Positions 1 through 11,362 of a stretch of DNA of 64,000 bases are shown in pieces; within the stretch, counting starts at the first letter, position 1; the number at the start of each line of letters is the position of its first letter. Source of the stretch: Clonostachys chloroleuca (Eukaryota > Ascomycota > Sordariomycetes > Hypocreales > Bionectriaceae). The notes beneath the pieces are model-generated. The model searched no databases, was not told where the DNA came from, and saw only the letters and a program-made list of their open reading frames with translations. A program made the translations under genes and the position numbers. The DNA is taken from positions 11,346,001-11,410,000 of the forward strand of contig JBANAY010000003.1 in the NCBI GenBank assembly GCA_037952775.1, written 5' to 3'.

Positions 1-1672
1 GGCCGCGTGGTTGTAATGAGGGAGTTCTATATCAAAAAGCACATGCCGAAGGTGAAAGGAAGGGAAGGCTACGTGGTGTGAGAGAAAAGCCAGCGGGAAG
101 AATAGAAGTTGAGGGTGGTGAAACGGTGACGTTGCGCAATTGCGTAGGTGCATTACTTGTTGGAGACAGTTTGCAGCTGTCGCTGCTTAGCCTTCCAGGG
201 GGTCCAAGCGTGGATGCCGTGGTTTAGCGCGTCCGAGGCGTAGTTCCAGGTGCCGTTAGGTGACATCACGCCCCCAGTCCCCTGGCTCCAGGGGCCCTGA
301 CCCATCAATTGATCTCCAGGGCTCTGTTAGGCCCACTAGACCCGTCCATTTGATAGATCTGAATTGATGGGTGTGTAAAAGCACCACTGTCGATTCACAT
401 AAAGCGACTCAAGTCTCAGATGATACTGCAGGTAATAGTTCTCGGGAATATCGCTATTACCATGTTGAAGTTGATACTGCCATGCTTACAGAAGATATAA
501 TTCGGAATGGGTTTGTGGCTTCTTAGCCAGGTGATTATCGTAGAGCGCCGTTCATTTCTAGTGTCCTATCCCTAGAATACTGCTCATGTCCCATGTTTGC
601 CACCCAGATGGATCTTAGCTTTGACTTCGATATTATTTAATTGAGGGTGAAAGTCAAGAGTAAAGAAGTTCCTTTGTAGTTGGCCTTGCATCGATTAGTT
701 GTTCATACCAGGAAGCAATGGTCGTGGGACAATGTTGGTGGCTGAGGCGTGCCATGTTTTGTGCCATGCACTTGCATCTTACCGCAGGGGCTTTGATATA
801 TCTGACGAGCCAGTGAAAGATGCTACTAAGGAGTACAAAACGACAGGTCAAGGTTGATATAAATAACGTTCTTTGAGCCATCTCGGCGAGGCCAAGGGGG
901 TGGGGGTCTTAACAGGGGTGCTGAAACTCTGAAGATATCTAAGACCGCGGGGTAGAGGGGCAGAGAATGTCTCGATCTGCTCAATTGAACCTTTTGATTG
1001 GTCGAGGATGGATGAGCTCGGCACATGTCGTGTCGCGGTTCTTAATCTTGTCTAAATCACTTGGATTTTTCGCTGAGCAGAAACCTACCTAGTACCAGAT
1101 ATTTGGCTCGATGTGAGAATCAGAACACCACATCTTGCCCTGCCAGGACAGTCTTCACATTTGGCATGGGAATCCCGCTACGTACGAGCCTCAACAGTGC
1201 TCCTAGAAGTAGCACCTGGTGATACCACAAGAGGTCCGAAGGTAACCAATCGTTGGATTACAGGCCTGGATTGGCGCAATTTTGGCTACGAATGGGGCTG
1301 TTTCAAAAATCATTCTCGATCATCAATATATCCATCATAACATCATATGGCGTCTAATAATGCCACCATAACCCTGCTGTTTACATAAATGGAAGATAAC
1401 AGGGAAGAACAACAGAACAGAGTCTCCATGTATATGTACTCATCAAGTAACCAGCCACCCAAATGACACCGAAATTCCAAGATTGGACAGGTCGTTAGAA
1501 GATCAAAACCAGAGATTGAAAGAATTGGCAGAAAAGGCAAAAACAAACCAAGCCCAAAACATTTCAAAACCCAAACCAAATCTATCTAGTAGCGCCACAT
1601 AGGCTGCGTATACAAGCAAGTTAAAGCATGGATCCTTTCCATCAATGCCCCCGCCATTCCCGTGCGCTTTCT
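1..1672. other. Gene-free stretch at left edge
   Basis: No coding region is supported here. The open frames are all under 80 codons and lack recognisable domains. The right end lies downstream of the minus-strand gene that ends at 1673, so it should contain that gene's 3' untranslated region. I see no repeat or RNA gene. Confidence 0.5.
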
Positions 1673-2926
1673 CTATCGTCGATGCTTCTTCAGTAGCTTT
1701 CCGCCGCTTTTGCTGAATCTTTTCGTCTTGTGTTTCGGTGAATCACCAGAATCAAAGTCTGCAGCTCGCTCAGGAAATGTATTGACGATCTCGACCTTGC
1801 CATCGAGGTGCTTGCCTCGATTTTGATCATCTTCCCAAGGCGCAACCATATGCAATGGCAACGACGGAGGAGCCATGACCGTACTTTGGATATTGGGTTG
1901 GCTCTTTGTTGGTTCTATAGCCGGCACGTTCGGTTCGTGGTTGGAAGCTGAGGAGTTGCCGTTTGGCATGGTGGTATGACTATCCAGATAATCGTCCCTC
2001 ACAGTGGTTGCGAGGGCCAAAGGAGATGAAGGGTTTGATGTGGGCATCGGCCTTGTGGAGTCCAGCGTGAGTCCTGGGAGGATTGGGGCCGAGTTGTGGC
2101 GAAAAGACTTGGTATTACGCACAGTCGTAGCATCAGGCTGGGTTGGGCTTGTTGCCATATCATTTCCAGGACTTGGTCCGGGGGTACTGTATGATTGAGT
2201 TGGCACTAAGGAGGGTGTTGGAGTAGTATGAGAAAAGCCTCTCATAGAGGGGGGAGGTCTCGAGTCTCGGGAGGAGGTCGACTTTCCATGTGCCTTTTGG
2301 GAGGTGGAATTGGATACAGCACGTCTGTCAAGGGATGCATCAGAAGTCCGCCTGGAACGGCTGGCAGGATGAAGACGATGGGGTGAGTCTTTGGGTCCAT
2401 TCGATTGGGGTACGGATTCCCTTTGAGGCTTCCTCATTTCGAGTTCATCCTGGGAGCTGGTCTCGTCGCTAGTGCTCTCCGCGTGCCACTGCTCTTTGAA
2501 AGGAGCGGGCTTTGCATAAGCGTTACTTGGGGCAGAATATATGACATCGCGGTTGCCATCCGAGTAAGGCGAGACACCAGAGTAGCTGTACGACTTGGGC
2601 ATTCTTGCCCTGAGGCTCATTGGGCTTCCTGGAAATGAGACATATGATAGCGAGCTTCCAACGCGGGGAACAGTGGCCGAGGGCAGGCTCACTTGGGAGG
2701 AACCTGATGCCATTGCGCTACGTCTTTGGTTATGCTCAATGATCCTGGCTCGATCGGCAGCCTCTCTCCATCTTGGGGGCGCACTGGCAAACGCATCTGT
2801 GGCTGCGTGGGTAGGGACATGGCGATATGGTGTCGTCTCCTCCTCTTTCTTCTTCTGCTCAGCTAACTTGGCATTTTGGTCCTTGGCGTCCTTCCGGGTT
2901 TTTCGGATTGTGGAGAAGATAGACAT
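1673..2926 (-). CDS. Conserved fungal Ser/Pro-rich protein of unknown function
   Basis: This is a single-exon gene of 417 residues when read from the ATG at 2926. The frame stays open upstream to 3088, but I chose the internal Met because the protein then starts MSIFSTIRKTRKDAKDQ, a basic helical start. The N-terminal 70 residues are rich in Lys, Glu and Gln and look like the conserved part. The middle (about residues 70-360) is low-complexity, rich in Ser, Pro and Thr, and probably disordered. The last 20 residues are strongly basic (KRFSKSGGKLLKKHRR), which could be a nuclear or membrane-binding signal. No enzymatic domain is visible. I recognise the general type as a conserved filamentous-fungal protein but know no function for it. 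The neighbours give no clue, since it sits alone between long non-coding flanks. Confidence 0.75.
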   Translation of the reverse strand: MSIFSTIRKTRKDAKDQNAKLAEQKKKEEETTPYRHVPTHAATDAFASAPPRWREAADRARIIEHNQRRSAMASGSSQVSLPSATVPRVGSSLSYVSFPGSPMSLRARMPKSYSYSGVSPYSDGNRDVIYSAPSNAYAKPAPFKEQWHAESTSDETSSQDELEMRKPQRESVPQSNGPKDSPHRLHPASRSRRTSDASLDRRAVSNSTSQKAHGKSTSSRDSRPPPSMRGFSHTTPTPSLVPTQSYSTPGPSPGNDMATSPTQPDATTVRNTKSFRHNSAPILPGLTLDSTRPMPTSNPSSPLALATTVRDDYLDSHTTMPNGNSSASNHEPNVPAIEPTKSQPNIQSTVMAPPSLPLHMVAPWEDDQNRGKHLDGKVEIVNTFPERAADFDSGDSPKHKTKRFSKSGGKLLKKHRR

Positions 2927-5900
2927 TGTGAAGATGTTTGTGGCCCAGCAGAGATCAATGCGTATGATCAAAGGTGGATATGCAGCTTGCAGCTCATGCG
3001 AACGATGTGTAAATTGATTCAAGCAGATAAGACAGGGCTGTTGGCGAAACTGGCTCTGTAAAATGGGCCTATTCTCTTGATCACGCAATCAGATGTCCTC
3101 AGTTGTGATCCAGGGACTGGTTGTCGACGGCGCAAGGTCGATATCATGGACTATTTTGTGATGCTCATGGTGGGTGACGAAATTGGCGGTGGCTAAATTC
3201 TAGGAGAAGAGCACTGAGAAGTGAGAACGGCTGATAGAGAGGACAGGTATTGATGACAGCCCGGACAAATAGTACAGCGAAACGGCAAGGGCCTTGGCGT
3301 AGAAGTGGGCGAAGGCGAGAGCAGCTGGAGACCAGGATATATCTGATTTAGCCGCCGGTTTACAGCGGCAAGGGTGGCGCGATACTGTGCTGGACGTCTA
3401 GATTACGACGACAAGCAATAAAGCTCCCGAAATGTAACTATATTCGTGAGGATTGAGAAGCGGCTGAAATATGGAGACCGTGTTGAATGGTCGGCTGGAG
3501 TGTAAGTCTGGGCTGATGACCTAGAGATCCTAAGAGATTGTTGTTGCCAAATGGGGGATGGAAATGGCGACAAGGCGTGGTGTGTGAAATTGGAGGAATT
3601 AAGAAAGGAGAAGACTCAGTTGTACAGATTGAGGACGCAGAAAACAACGAAGACGCGCTGGCGTGAATATATGCTCCACGAGGACTACAGAGCAGACCAG
3701 GGGAAGAGAAGGTGGAAAGAGGGGGACTGGGTTCATCCCTCTTGCCGCTCCCTGGTCCAGTGATGGGGGGAAACGGGGTTCATGGTTTATTTATCTGGAC
3801 ACAGATAGCCTACTAGTAAGGTACTTTATCAAAATGAGTTTCGACAAGCGAGGGGGAGCCAACGTCGACATGTCCCAGTTGCTTGGCGGAGATGGATGGA
3901 GAAGATACGAGGCGGGCGCCGACGCAGCGTGCTCGATGCAGCCAGGACTCAGGAACCTACTGCACGACCAATGCAATGCCGAGCCCATAATATCATTTTA
4001 CGATAGATGGGATGGGTGTTATCATGGGTGGCCCATGGCATGGATGGGCTATGGAACAGGGTGCAAGGGAGAAGGAAGATCCATGGATGGCAACCTAAAA
4101 GCTCGTTCAATGCTATCGGTTCAAGCCGTTAGTTGAGGCGTTCCAACGGCCAGCGCTCGCCACAGCGGCCATGTTGCCTGGCTGGCAGCGTCTAGTGGGT
4201 GGATAGGCTCTTTGTGTAGGGGGGCTAGGGGGTTCGGGGCCTCCACCCGGGCTGCACGCTACTGCAGTCAGTGTTGTCTGCAGGCTGCAGCCACGGTCAA
4301 CGGCGCGCGCAGCCCATTATCTTACCTCCTTCCCATGAGTATTGGAACCTTTGGTCTGGTAGATTGCTGCTAGGAACATCAACCGGAGTACTGGGCCCGC
4401 GTGTGTTTTTACCTGCAAATCGTTTCTTTGTCATAGTGCAAAACATCCATTACGTTACAATGTAACCCCGGCCTGCTGTCTGTTTGGATGAACCTTCTTC
4501 TCTGCTTTGCTGACTGCCTTCTTCCTGCTTCTCGATGAGGGAAAATAACGACCCCCATGTGTTTCTCTGTTGGCATTGCGACGCACGCCTCGGCGCATTG
4601 CGGACAAAAAGTCTGGCCACCTCAATGCTGTCAGCTCGTTTATAATGTCAGATCATATATGATTGGGGTGGTGTTTGCTTCATCGGCTTGTCGCTCTCCA
4701 GCTGTGGCGTCGATATCAAACAATCTCTTATGTTAATGGTAAGTTATATGCAGCAGTAGGTATACCAATATGGTCCATTACCTGGAAGCCCAGCAAATAC
4801 GGACTCCATGCCTAGTACAGCAGAAGCTGCTTAATCAATAAGATGCAGACCTTCCGCCTGGACCCTCCTTAGCCTGCATTACAGGGGTTCTTGATCCAGT
4901 AGCGGAGGACACTACCATCTCAGCCCATGTATGCTTCTTTGTTTAGCTGTCCGAACCGTTGCTGACCCTCTTCAGCTCGCTCTGCCCATGTGTGCTTGCT
5001 GCTTGAGCCAACCATCTCGGAGGATTGCTCGAACATCCCTGCGCCGCTATCTTCGGGACGTTGGCCCATTCCGTGCCACCGAGAGATCCGGCGGTGGTCT
5101 TGGGTTTGGTGTATCGTGCGAATTCCCCAAGATGGTGTTCTCGGGCACACTAATCTTCACCTGGCTTTCGCAGCTGGATGATTGATATCTTTCTCAGCTC
5201 TCGTTGTCATGGACACTAATCTCTTCGCTGCACTCCAGCATACACGAATATACCAAATGAAAGCAGGATTCAATTGTCAACCGATATTACGCCTCAACAC
5301 GTCACCGCCTGGAAAATGCAAACGGATCCGCCGTCTGATTGGCTTCCCAGGCGCCTGCTCCCTGGACGAGCTGAATATATATGAGGTTTCATGGCAGGTA
5401 GACATCAAGCCTTGACTGCAAGGCCTGCCTTCTGGCTTGTGATCATAATCCAATACAAGCAGGGCCCAGAACAAGGCCGATTTATGTTGAGCCGTGCTTG
5501 GCATCCAGCCGCCGCGCTGAATGGAGCGTGCGTGTGTGCGATGGCATGCACATCCTGCACAGTCGGGCATTATTATTTCTCCCGTTTTCGCCAAGAAGCG
5601 CTCCCTCATCGATCATTAGACTACATCTCGGGATCCGGGAGCTTGACGATCTTGGGAAAGACGTTAGTGGCAGACGATGGGCCGCTGCACTAGCCGAACT
5701 CTCTTGACCATGCCTTGGCTATGCTTGATATAGATTAAAGCCCCATACAATACCCGTGGGATCGGACCCTTGTCTCGGGACCCCAAGGCCGAGACGAACC
5801 CAGATAAAGCGGGTGTTGCGAAAATTATTCTGTGTGGATAATCCCCAGGGTGGATGGGAGTATTTGCAGAACACTCGCGGCTCGTGATGTATGAATGTTG

Positions 5901-7524
5901 TGGTTACGTTACGTCTATTTATCCAGGCAGGCCAAGGTAGGTAGTTCGAGGTGAATTATGTAACATTGGTGTGGCAGACCAGCGAGGATTTTTTTTCAAC
6001 TTGTTAGGCCACGTGGGGGTTAGTACACTAGCGGTGATCTGGTATCGAAGTTATGTAGAAACCTGCGGCCGGTTGATGATTAAGAGTCCAAAACCCCTGG
6101 GGAACCGAACTCTTTCCACTCCTTGAGAGTTCGAGAAAGACGGGAAAGAAGAACATTGGTCGTTGCAGGGGCATGATCTAGGCTAACTGGCAGAACCTTG
6201 CACCCAATGCTAGACCTTACGGACATCTCTCCAGCCCAACATGCACGATGCCATGCGCCTAATGCGGTTGGACCCAACACGGAGGGGAAGCACTCTGTCC
6301 TACAGGGCCATCGAAGTCCATCACCCACTCGCATGGGCGGAATGGGAATGGTAAGTTGGGCATCTGTACCGTAATAGATCACCCCATGGGAGCGTACCCA
6401 AACAGGTATCCAATCAGAAACAGGGCCCAATCTCATGACATCAACTGGGCGGAGAGGGACAGACAACAAGCGCATTTGGGGCAACATGTTGGTTCCGAGA
6501 CACCGGCATTCGGAGATGGCGTAATAGAGTCGCGGCAGATGATAACACACACCAAAGGTTTTCTATGTCTTAACCGTCGTGTCGAGGTGTTGAGGTACTT
6601 GCCCCTTAAAAGCACGTGACCCTGACGTGATGGGGCCGGTGGCGTTTTGAGGCAACTGATAAGGGTCCCACGGCTAAACAGCGCACGAAGGGGAGTAAGG
6701 CGCCCCCCAACCTTCCTGCCTACCAGGATTACCAAGAAAAACAGACCCTCCAGCCACATCTAGTCCCTGGCTCCACTGCCGTCTTGGTCGGCACCCAGGA
6801 GGAAAAAATAGAAGCCCAACTGCACCTTCGTGCTGCCGTCCGGACTGCCTAAACCCAAAAGCGACCCAGTCACGCGCATCTGCCCGCTACTCTTGTCACA
6901 TTCTGCCCGCCGGCTGCCACCATCGGCGGTAGACTTGGCTCCTTCATTGCTTCGGATCTAACTCTAGCATTGCCTCAGCCCCGCGCGCTCGCTTCACTTT
7001 ATGCTGCACCGTCCTTCCTGGTGGCAATCGCGTGTTCGGCCTTCGCTTCTAGAGTCCCTGCTCTGGTACCTGGAGCCTCTGCTGCGCACAGGCCACTGCC
7101 CCTCCGCCTGCTAGCTGGCCTTCGCAAGCCAGCCTTTCGTTGGTCCGATCCCATCCGACACCACACACGTCGTCAATCCAGCCCGAGCAACAACCTTGAC
7201 TGCACCACGCGCTGCCGTCTCTCCAGCTCCCGACCCCCCTCACGTACCCTGCACAACTTGTATGGCGCACTGAAGCGCATCGCAACTACGTCGCAGCAGT
7301 GCTCGTAGCCCGTCGTGTGCTGTTTTTCTGCTTTGGAACTACTCGCAAAAGCTCGCGCGTCCCCTCACCCAGGGCGCAACAAGGACGACGTCGTGGCGGC
7401 GCTCACCATCCTCAGCCACAACGAACCAGCTTCCGAACTTTCTCTCCAACAGCATCTCGACATCACCCCGAGCCTGGTCACATACAACTCCTACGCCACG
7501 GAGGGCGGCGACTCCGAGCCATTG
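2927..7524. other. 4.6-kb gene-free stretch between divergent genes
   Basis: This long stretch separates the minus-strand gene starting at 2926 from the plus-strand PP4 subunit starting at 7525, so it must hold both promoters. No open frame inside it has a domain or splice pattern I recognise. The last 700 bases are rich in pyrimidines on the plus strand, as expected for a fungal promoter and leader. A lineage-specific gene or non-coding RNA cannot be excluded. Confidence 0.5.
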
Positions 7525-10441
7525 ATGATGGCACAGCCGGTGCCTCATCAGGCCACGGACAAGAAGCGCGTAAAAGTGTACGAGCTTAGGGACAACGACT
7601 GGTTCGATCGCGGTACCGGTTTCTGCACCGCGACCTTTGCAACTGTGCGTCCTGCCATTACTTCACCCGTGCTTCTGCCCAGAATTTCCCTGCTCCCTTT
7701 CCTTGATGCATCCCCAGCCAACTCTGGTCGCGTGACTGACATTTTATTTTCTGTTCGCAAAATAGACCGAAGATGGCCGCAAAGACCCCCGAGTGATTGT
7801 CGAGTCTGAAGACCAACCCGACCGACTTCTTCTAGAAACGAAGATTCAAAAGGAAGATGGCTTTCAGAAGCAGCAAGGCAAGCCTAGCCTATCCTGGTAT
7901 CAGCACCCATCGGACATATACTGACATGCCTTTCTTAGACACTCTCATTGTATGGCAAGAGCCTCGCACCGGTGTCGACATGGCCCTCAGCTTCCAGGAA
8001 GCTGAGGGTTGCGCGATCATTTGGTTTGTTTTGTCGCGCCCCTACTCGTGATTGCTGGATCGCTAACATCAACCTAGGCGGTTCGTCAGCAGTATTCAAC
8101 AAACCTTCCACAACGCGATGGGCGGGGCCGGTACGTTGCCTATCCCGTTAGAAATGAATTAACGCGACCGGCTGACAAGAATGAATCTAGGAGAGGGCTT
8201 ATCAGACGACCTCGCGATTGAGGTTCCTCCCACGATCAACCTTCCAAAGGCTGAGTTGGGCAACCTTCCGGAAATCGAGTCAAGCATGCGCATCATGAGC
8301 TCTACAGCCAACGGACGCGACGCTCTCTCCAAATCGATCATGGCTGATGACTATATCAGCAAATTGATCCCTCTGGTAGAAATGGCCGAGGATTTGGAGA
8401 GTTTGTCAGATCTTCACCGACTTTGCAACATCATGAAGACAATTATCCTTCTCAACGATACATCGATTATTGAGCATGCAGTATCCGATGAATGCGTCCT
8501 TGGTGTCGTGGGCGCCTTGGAATATGACCCGGATTTCCCAAGCCATAAGGCCAACCATCGACACTGGCTTGACAACAAGGGTCGTTACAAGGAGGTGGTT
8601 CCCATCGAGGACGAGCAAACGCGCCGCAAGATCCACCAAACCTATCGCCTGCAGTATCTGAAGGATGTCGTGCTTGCGCGAATACTCGACGACCCTACAT
8701 TCTCGGTGCTCAACTCTTTGATTTTCTTCAACCAGGTTGACATCGTTCAGCATCTACAGTCTAATTCAAGCTTTCTTGCTGATTTGTTCGCCATCTTTGC
8801 GTCTCCAGTTCGCAACCAGAAGAAGCGCAAGGAGGCGGTGCTGTTTATTCAACAATGCTGTGGTATTGCCAAGAACATTCAACCACCTGCCCGTCAGACG
8901 CTTTACAACAACTTTCTCTCCCACGGACTACTCCCTGTGATCAACTTCGGCCTCAAGCATAACGATGTAGAGGTACGAGTAGGAGCAACAGACATCCTGG
9001 TTTCGATAATCGACCACGACCCTCAGATGATTCGGAACACTATTTATCGACAAATGCATGAGAACAAACCGCAATTGACGGATTCTCTAATCGAGCTTCT
9101 ACTTGTTGAAGTCGATCTAGGAGTGAAGTCTCAAATCTCAGAGGCTATCAAAGTCTTGCTGGATCTGGGACCGCCAAACCATCCTGGCCCGGAGAATTTC
9201 CCCAAGGTCAATGGAGAGATGAATGGGAGGCCCAGGCCCCAGACCGCCATGGACCCTCAGCAGGAGGTGTTCCTGACACGGTTTTACGAGCGATCTGCAC
9301 CCAGTCTTTTCAAGCCGTTACTTGATCTGGAACACCGAACTGATATGAATTTTTCCCCTCAGCAAGCGTCCATGTTCAGCTATCTTATAGAGATCATGTG
9401 TTTCTTGGTTCGGCAGCATCATCGATTCAGCAGATATTTTCTTTTGGCCAACAACATTACAGAGCGAGTTGGTCAGCTTCTCAATTCTTCAGAGAAGTTT
9501 CTTCAATTAGGTATGCGCTCATTTGCCGACACACATAAGCCCAATATCCTAACAATCCTATCTTAGTTGCAATTCGTTTCTTCAGATCCCTGATCGGAAT
9601 GCAAGAGGAATTTCTGATCAAGCACTTGACTGAAAAGGCAGTACTTGGTCCACTTCTTGATGTGCTGATATCCGCCGTGTCACGAGATAACTTGCTCAGC
9701 TCCGCCTCGTTAGAACTCTTCGAGTATATCAAAAAGGAGAACGTCAAAGACTTGGTGAAGTACCTTGTGTCGAATTATAGGGAGAAGTTACTTGGCCTGG
9801 GCCACATGTCAACTTTCCGCGATCTCCTACTTCGGTACGACCAAACACAAGGATACACTGTTAACATAGACTGCTTTTTGGAAGCTGAGGAAGATGTGGG
9901 TAGGAGGCCACCTCCAACACCCACAAACCGAATGATGGAGCACATCACCATGGATCCGGCCGAGGAGGAGTACTGGAGCACGACATCCGACCCTGAAGAC
10001 GAAGAGGATCACAGTCAAGAGAGGGCAGGCAAGTCCACAGCCAATGGCTCTTCGACCCCCCTCAAACCTTTGGTGGACTATGCCTCGGATGAAGAGGCAG
10101 ACGAACAAGCCGAAGGAACAGCTGAGAAGGAAAAGGAAGGCGACGACGCAAGCAGCACCAGCTCTGGCAACGATTCGACACTCTCGGCAACCGGGCCTCC
10201 TGAACGTATCGCTGAGAAGCGACGACGTGAAGAAGCCGACGACGACGAGATTGGCAAATTAATGCAGAACAAGAGACGGAACAGCAGCTCGTCAGCCTCC
10301 AATACTTCCGTTTCATCCAGCGTGTCACGAAGACGTAAATCCTTCACCGGCGTTTCGGGTAACAACGCCCCAAAGATTTCTATCAGTCTGTCTCCTGCAC
10401 TCAGGACAGGTGGAGGTGCAAGGTCAGATGAGGATTCTTGA
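7525..10441 (+). CDS. PSY2: Protein phosphatase 4 regulatory subunit 3 (SMEK/Psy2 family)
   Basis: The protein has 854 residues in six exons: 7525-7644, 7766-7877, 7939-8023, 8078-8130, 8191-9510 and 9567-10441. It is the regulatory subunit that directs the PP4 phosphatase (Pph3-Psy4-Psy2 in yeast) to substrates in DNA-damage checkpoint recovery and other nuclear processes. Residues 1-125 form the EVH1/PH-like domain; KKRVKVYEL, WFDRGTG, KQQDTLIVW and ALSFQEAEGC match the family in order. The SMEK domain and armadillo-like helical repeats follow to about residue 590. The tail is acidic and Ser-rich, with basic patches such as EKRRREE and SRRRKSF, typical of nuclear family members. The start is the first of two adjacent Mets, 12 residues before the conserved KKRVKVYEL. 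The second intron begins with GC instead of GT. Symbol by homology; family assignment is secure. Confidence 0.96.
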
Positions 10442-11362
10442 TCTTTTATGGTATCTTGTGTGTGGAGCTACGCAGCACCTTTTGCCGCAAAGATTTGATG
10501 ATTGCTTCTCTTCATGATATCTCGTTTTATAATACATTTTCGACTCTTATTTGGCGAAGGCGCAAGGTGGAAAATTGTGGAATCGTTTGCTATATTATTC
10601 AAGGCTGTTTGAACTTTTGTACCGAGGTCTCAAGCAGAGCAGGGGCAGGCATAGGACCTCCAAGGACGGGCAAGAGTTAACCAATACGAAGATGACAAGT
10701 ACTGGTCTCTCGTATCTGGGTGAACTCGTGATAACTGCCTCGTCTTACTGGGAGAATGGAAGGAACCGAGGTCGGAGGGCGTTAATTCTCTGTCGCCCCG
10801 GGGGAGAGATTGATGGTTTGTTATTCTCTCTTGCCCGGGACGGAAGCAGAGAGGGATGTTTTGACACATATATACCTAGGGCCATGATGGAATGGTCCGT
10901 TCTCCAGACTGGCAGGGAACATAGGTTACTACTGTATTACTTTCGGTGGAGGAATCAGGGAGAATGAACAGGGGATATGCCCAGTGTGTCCCGGAGTATA
11001 TACCCCCATTTTGAGGTTGCTCTTCGCGTCGCCAAGAGTGAGCGAGTGTACGACAGATTGGTTTCGCCAAGTAAGGAAGTGTGCAAGGGACCTAGACTTG
11101 CCATGACTGGACCAAGAAAAAAAAACAGAGATGGGGACTCGACTTGATATATAGGAAGCGAGGGTATAAAAGAACGGGAGCCCCGAGGTTTTCTCCTATA
11201 TCTTAGCCCTCCTTGTAATTCAGCTTCTTATCTAGTAATTGCATCAATGTCATCCGTAACCACGTGTTAAACCTCTTCAAGAAAGCGTTGGAAGAGAGAG
11301 AGAGAGAGAGCATGGTTCATATTATCCCCTTTTGAGTTATATTCATTAGCTAAAATCTGCCG
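10442..11362. other. Convergent intergenic stretch
   Basis: This lies between two genes that converge, so it should contain both 3' untranslated regions and polyadenylation signals. It holds a short AG dinucleotide run at 11293-11310. I see no gene. Confidence 0.6.
11293..11310. repeat. (AG)9 microsatellite
   Basis: Nine AG units stand in a row just downstream of the AFG2-like gene, in its probable 3' region. This is a simple repeat without evident function. Confidence 0.9.

Noticed and set aside
6080..6550. 156-codon minus-strand frame in the long gene-free stretch
   Set aside because: It shows no domain and overlaps an equally open frame on the other strand. There is no promoter or splice evidence.
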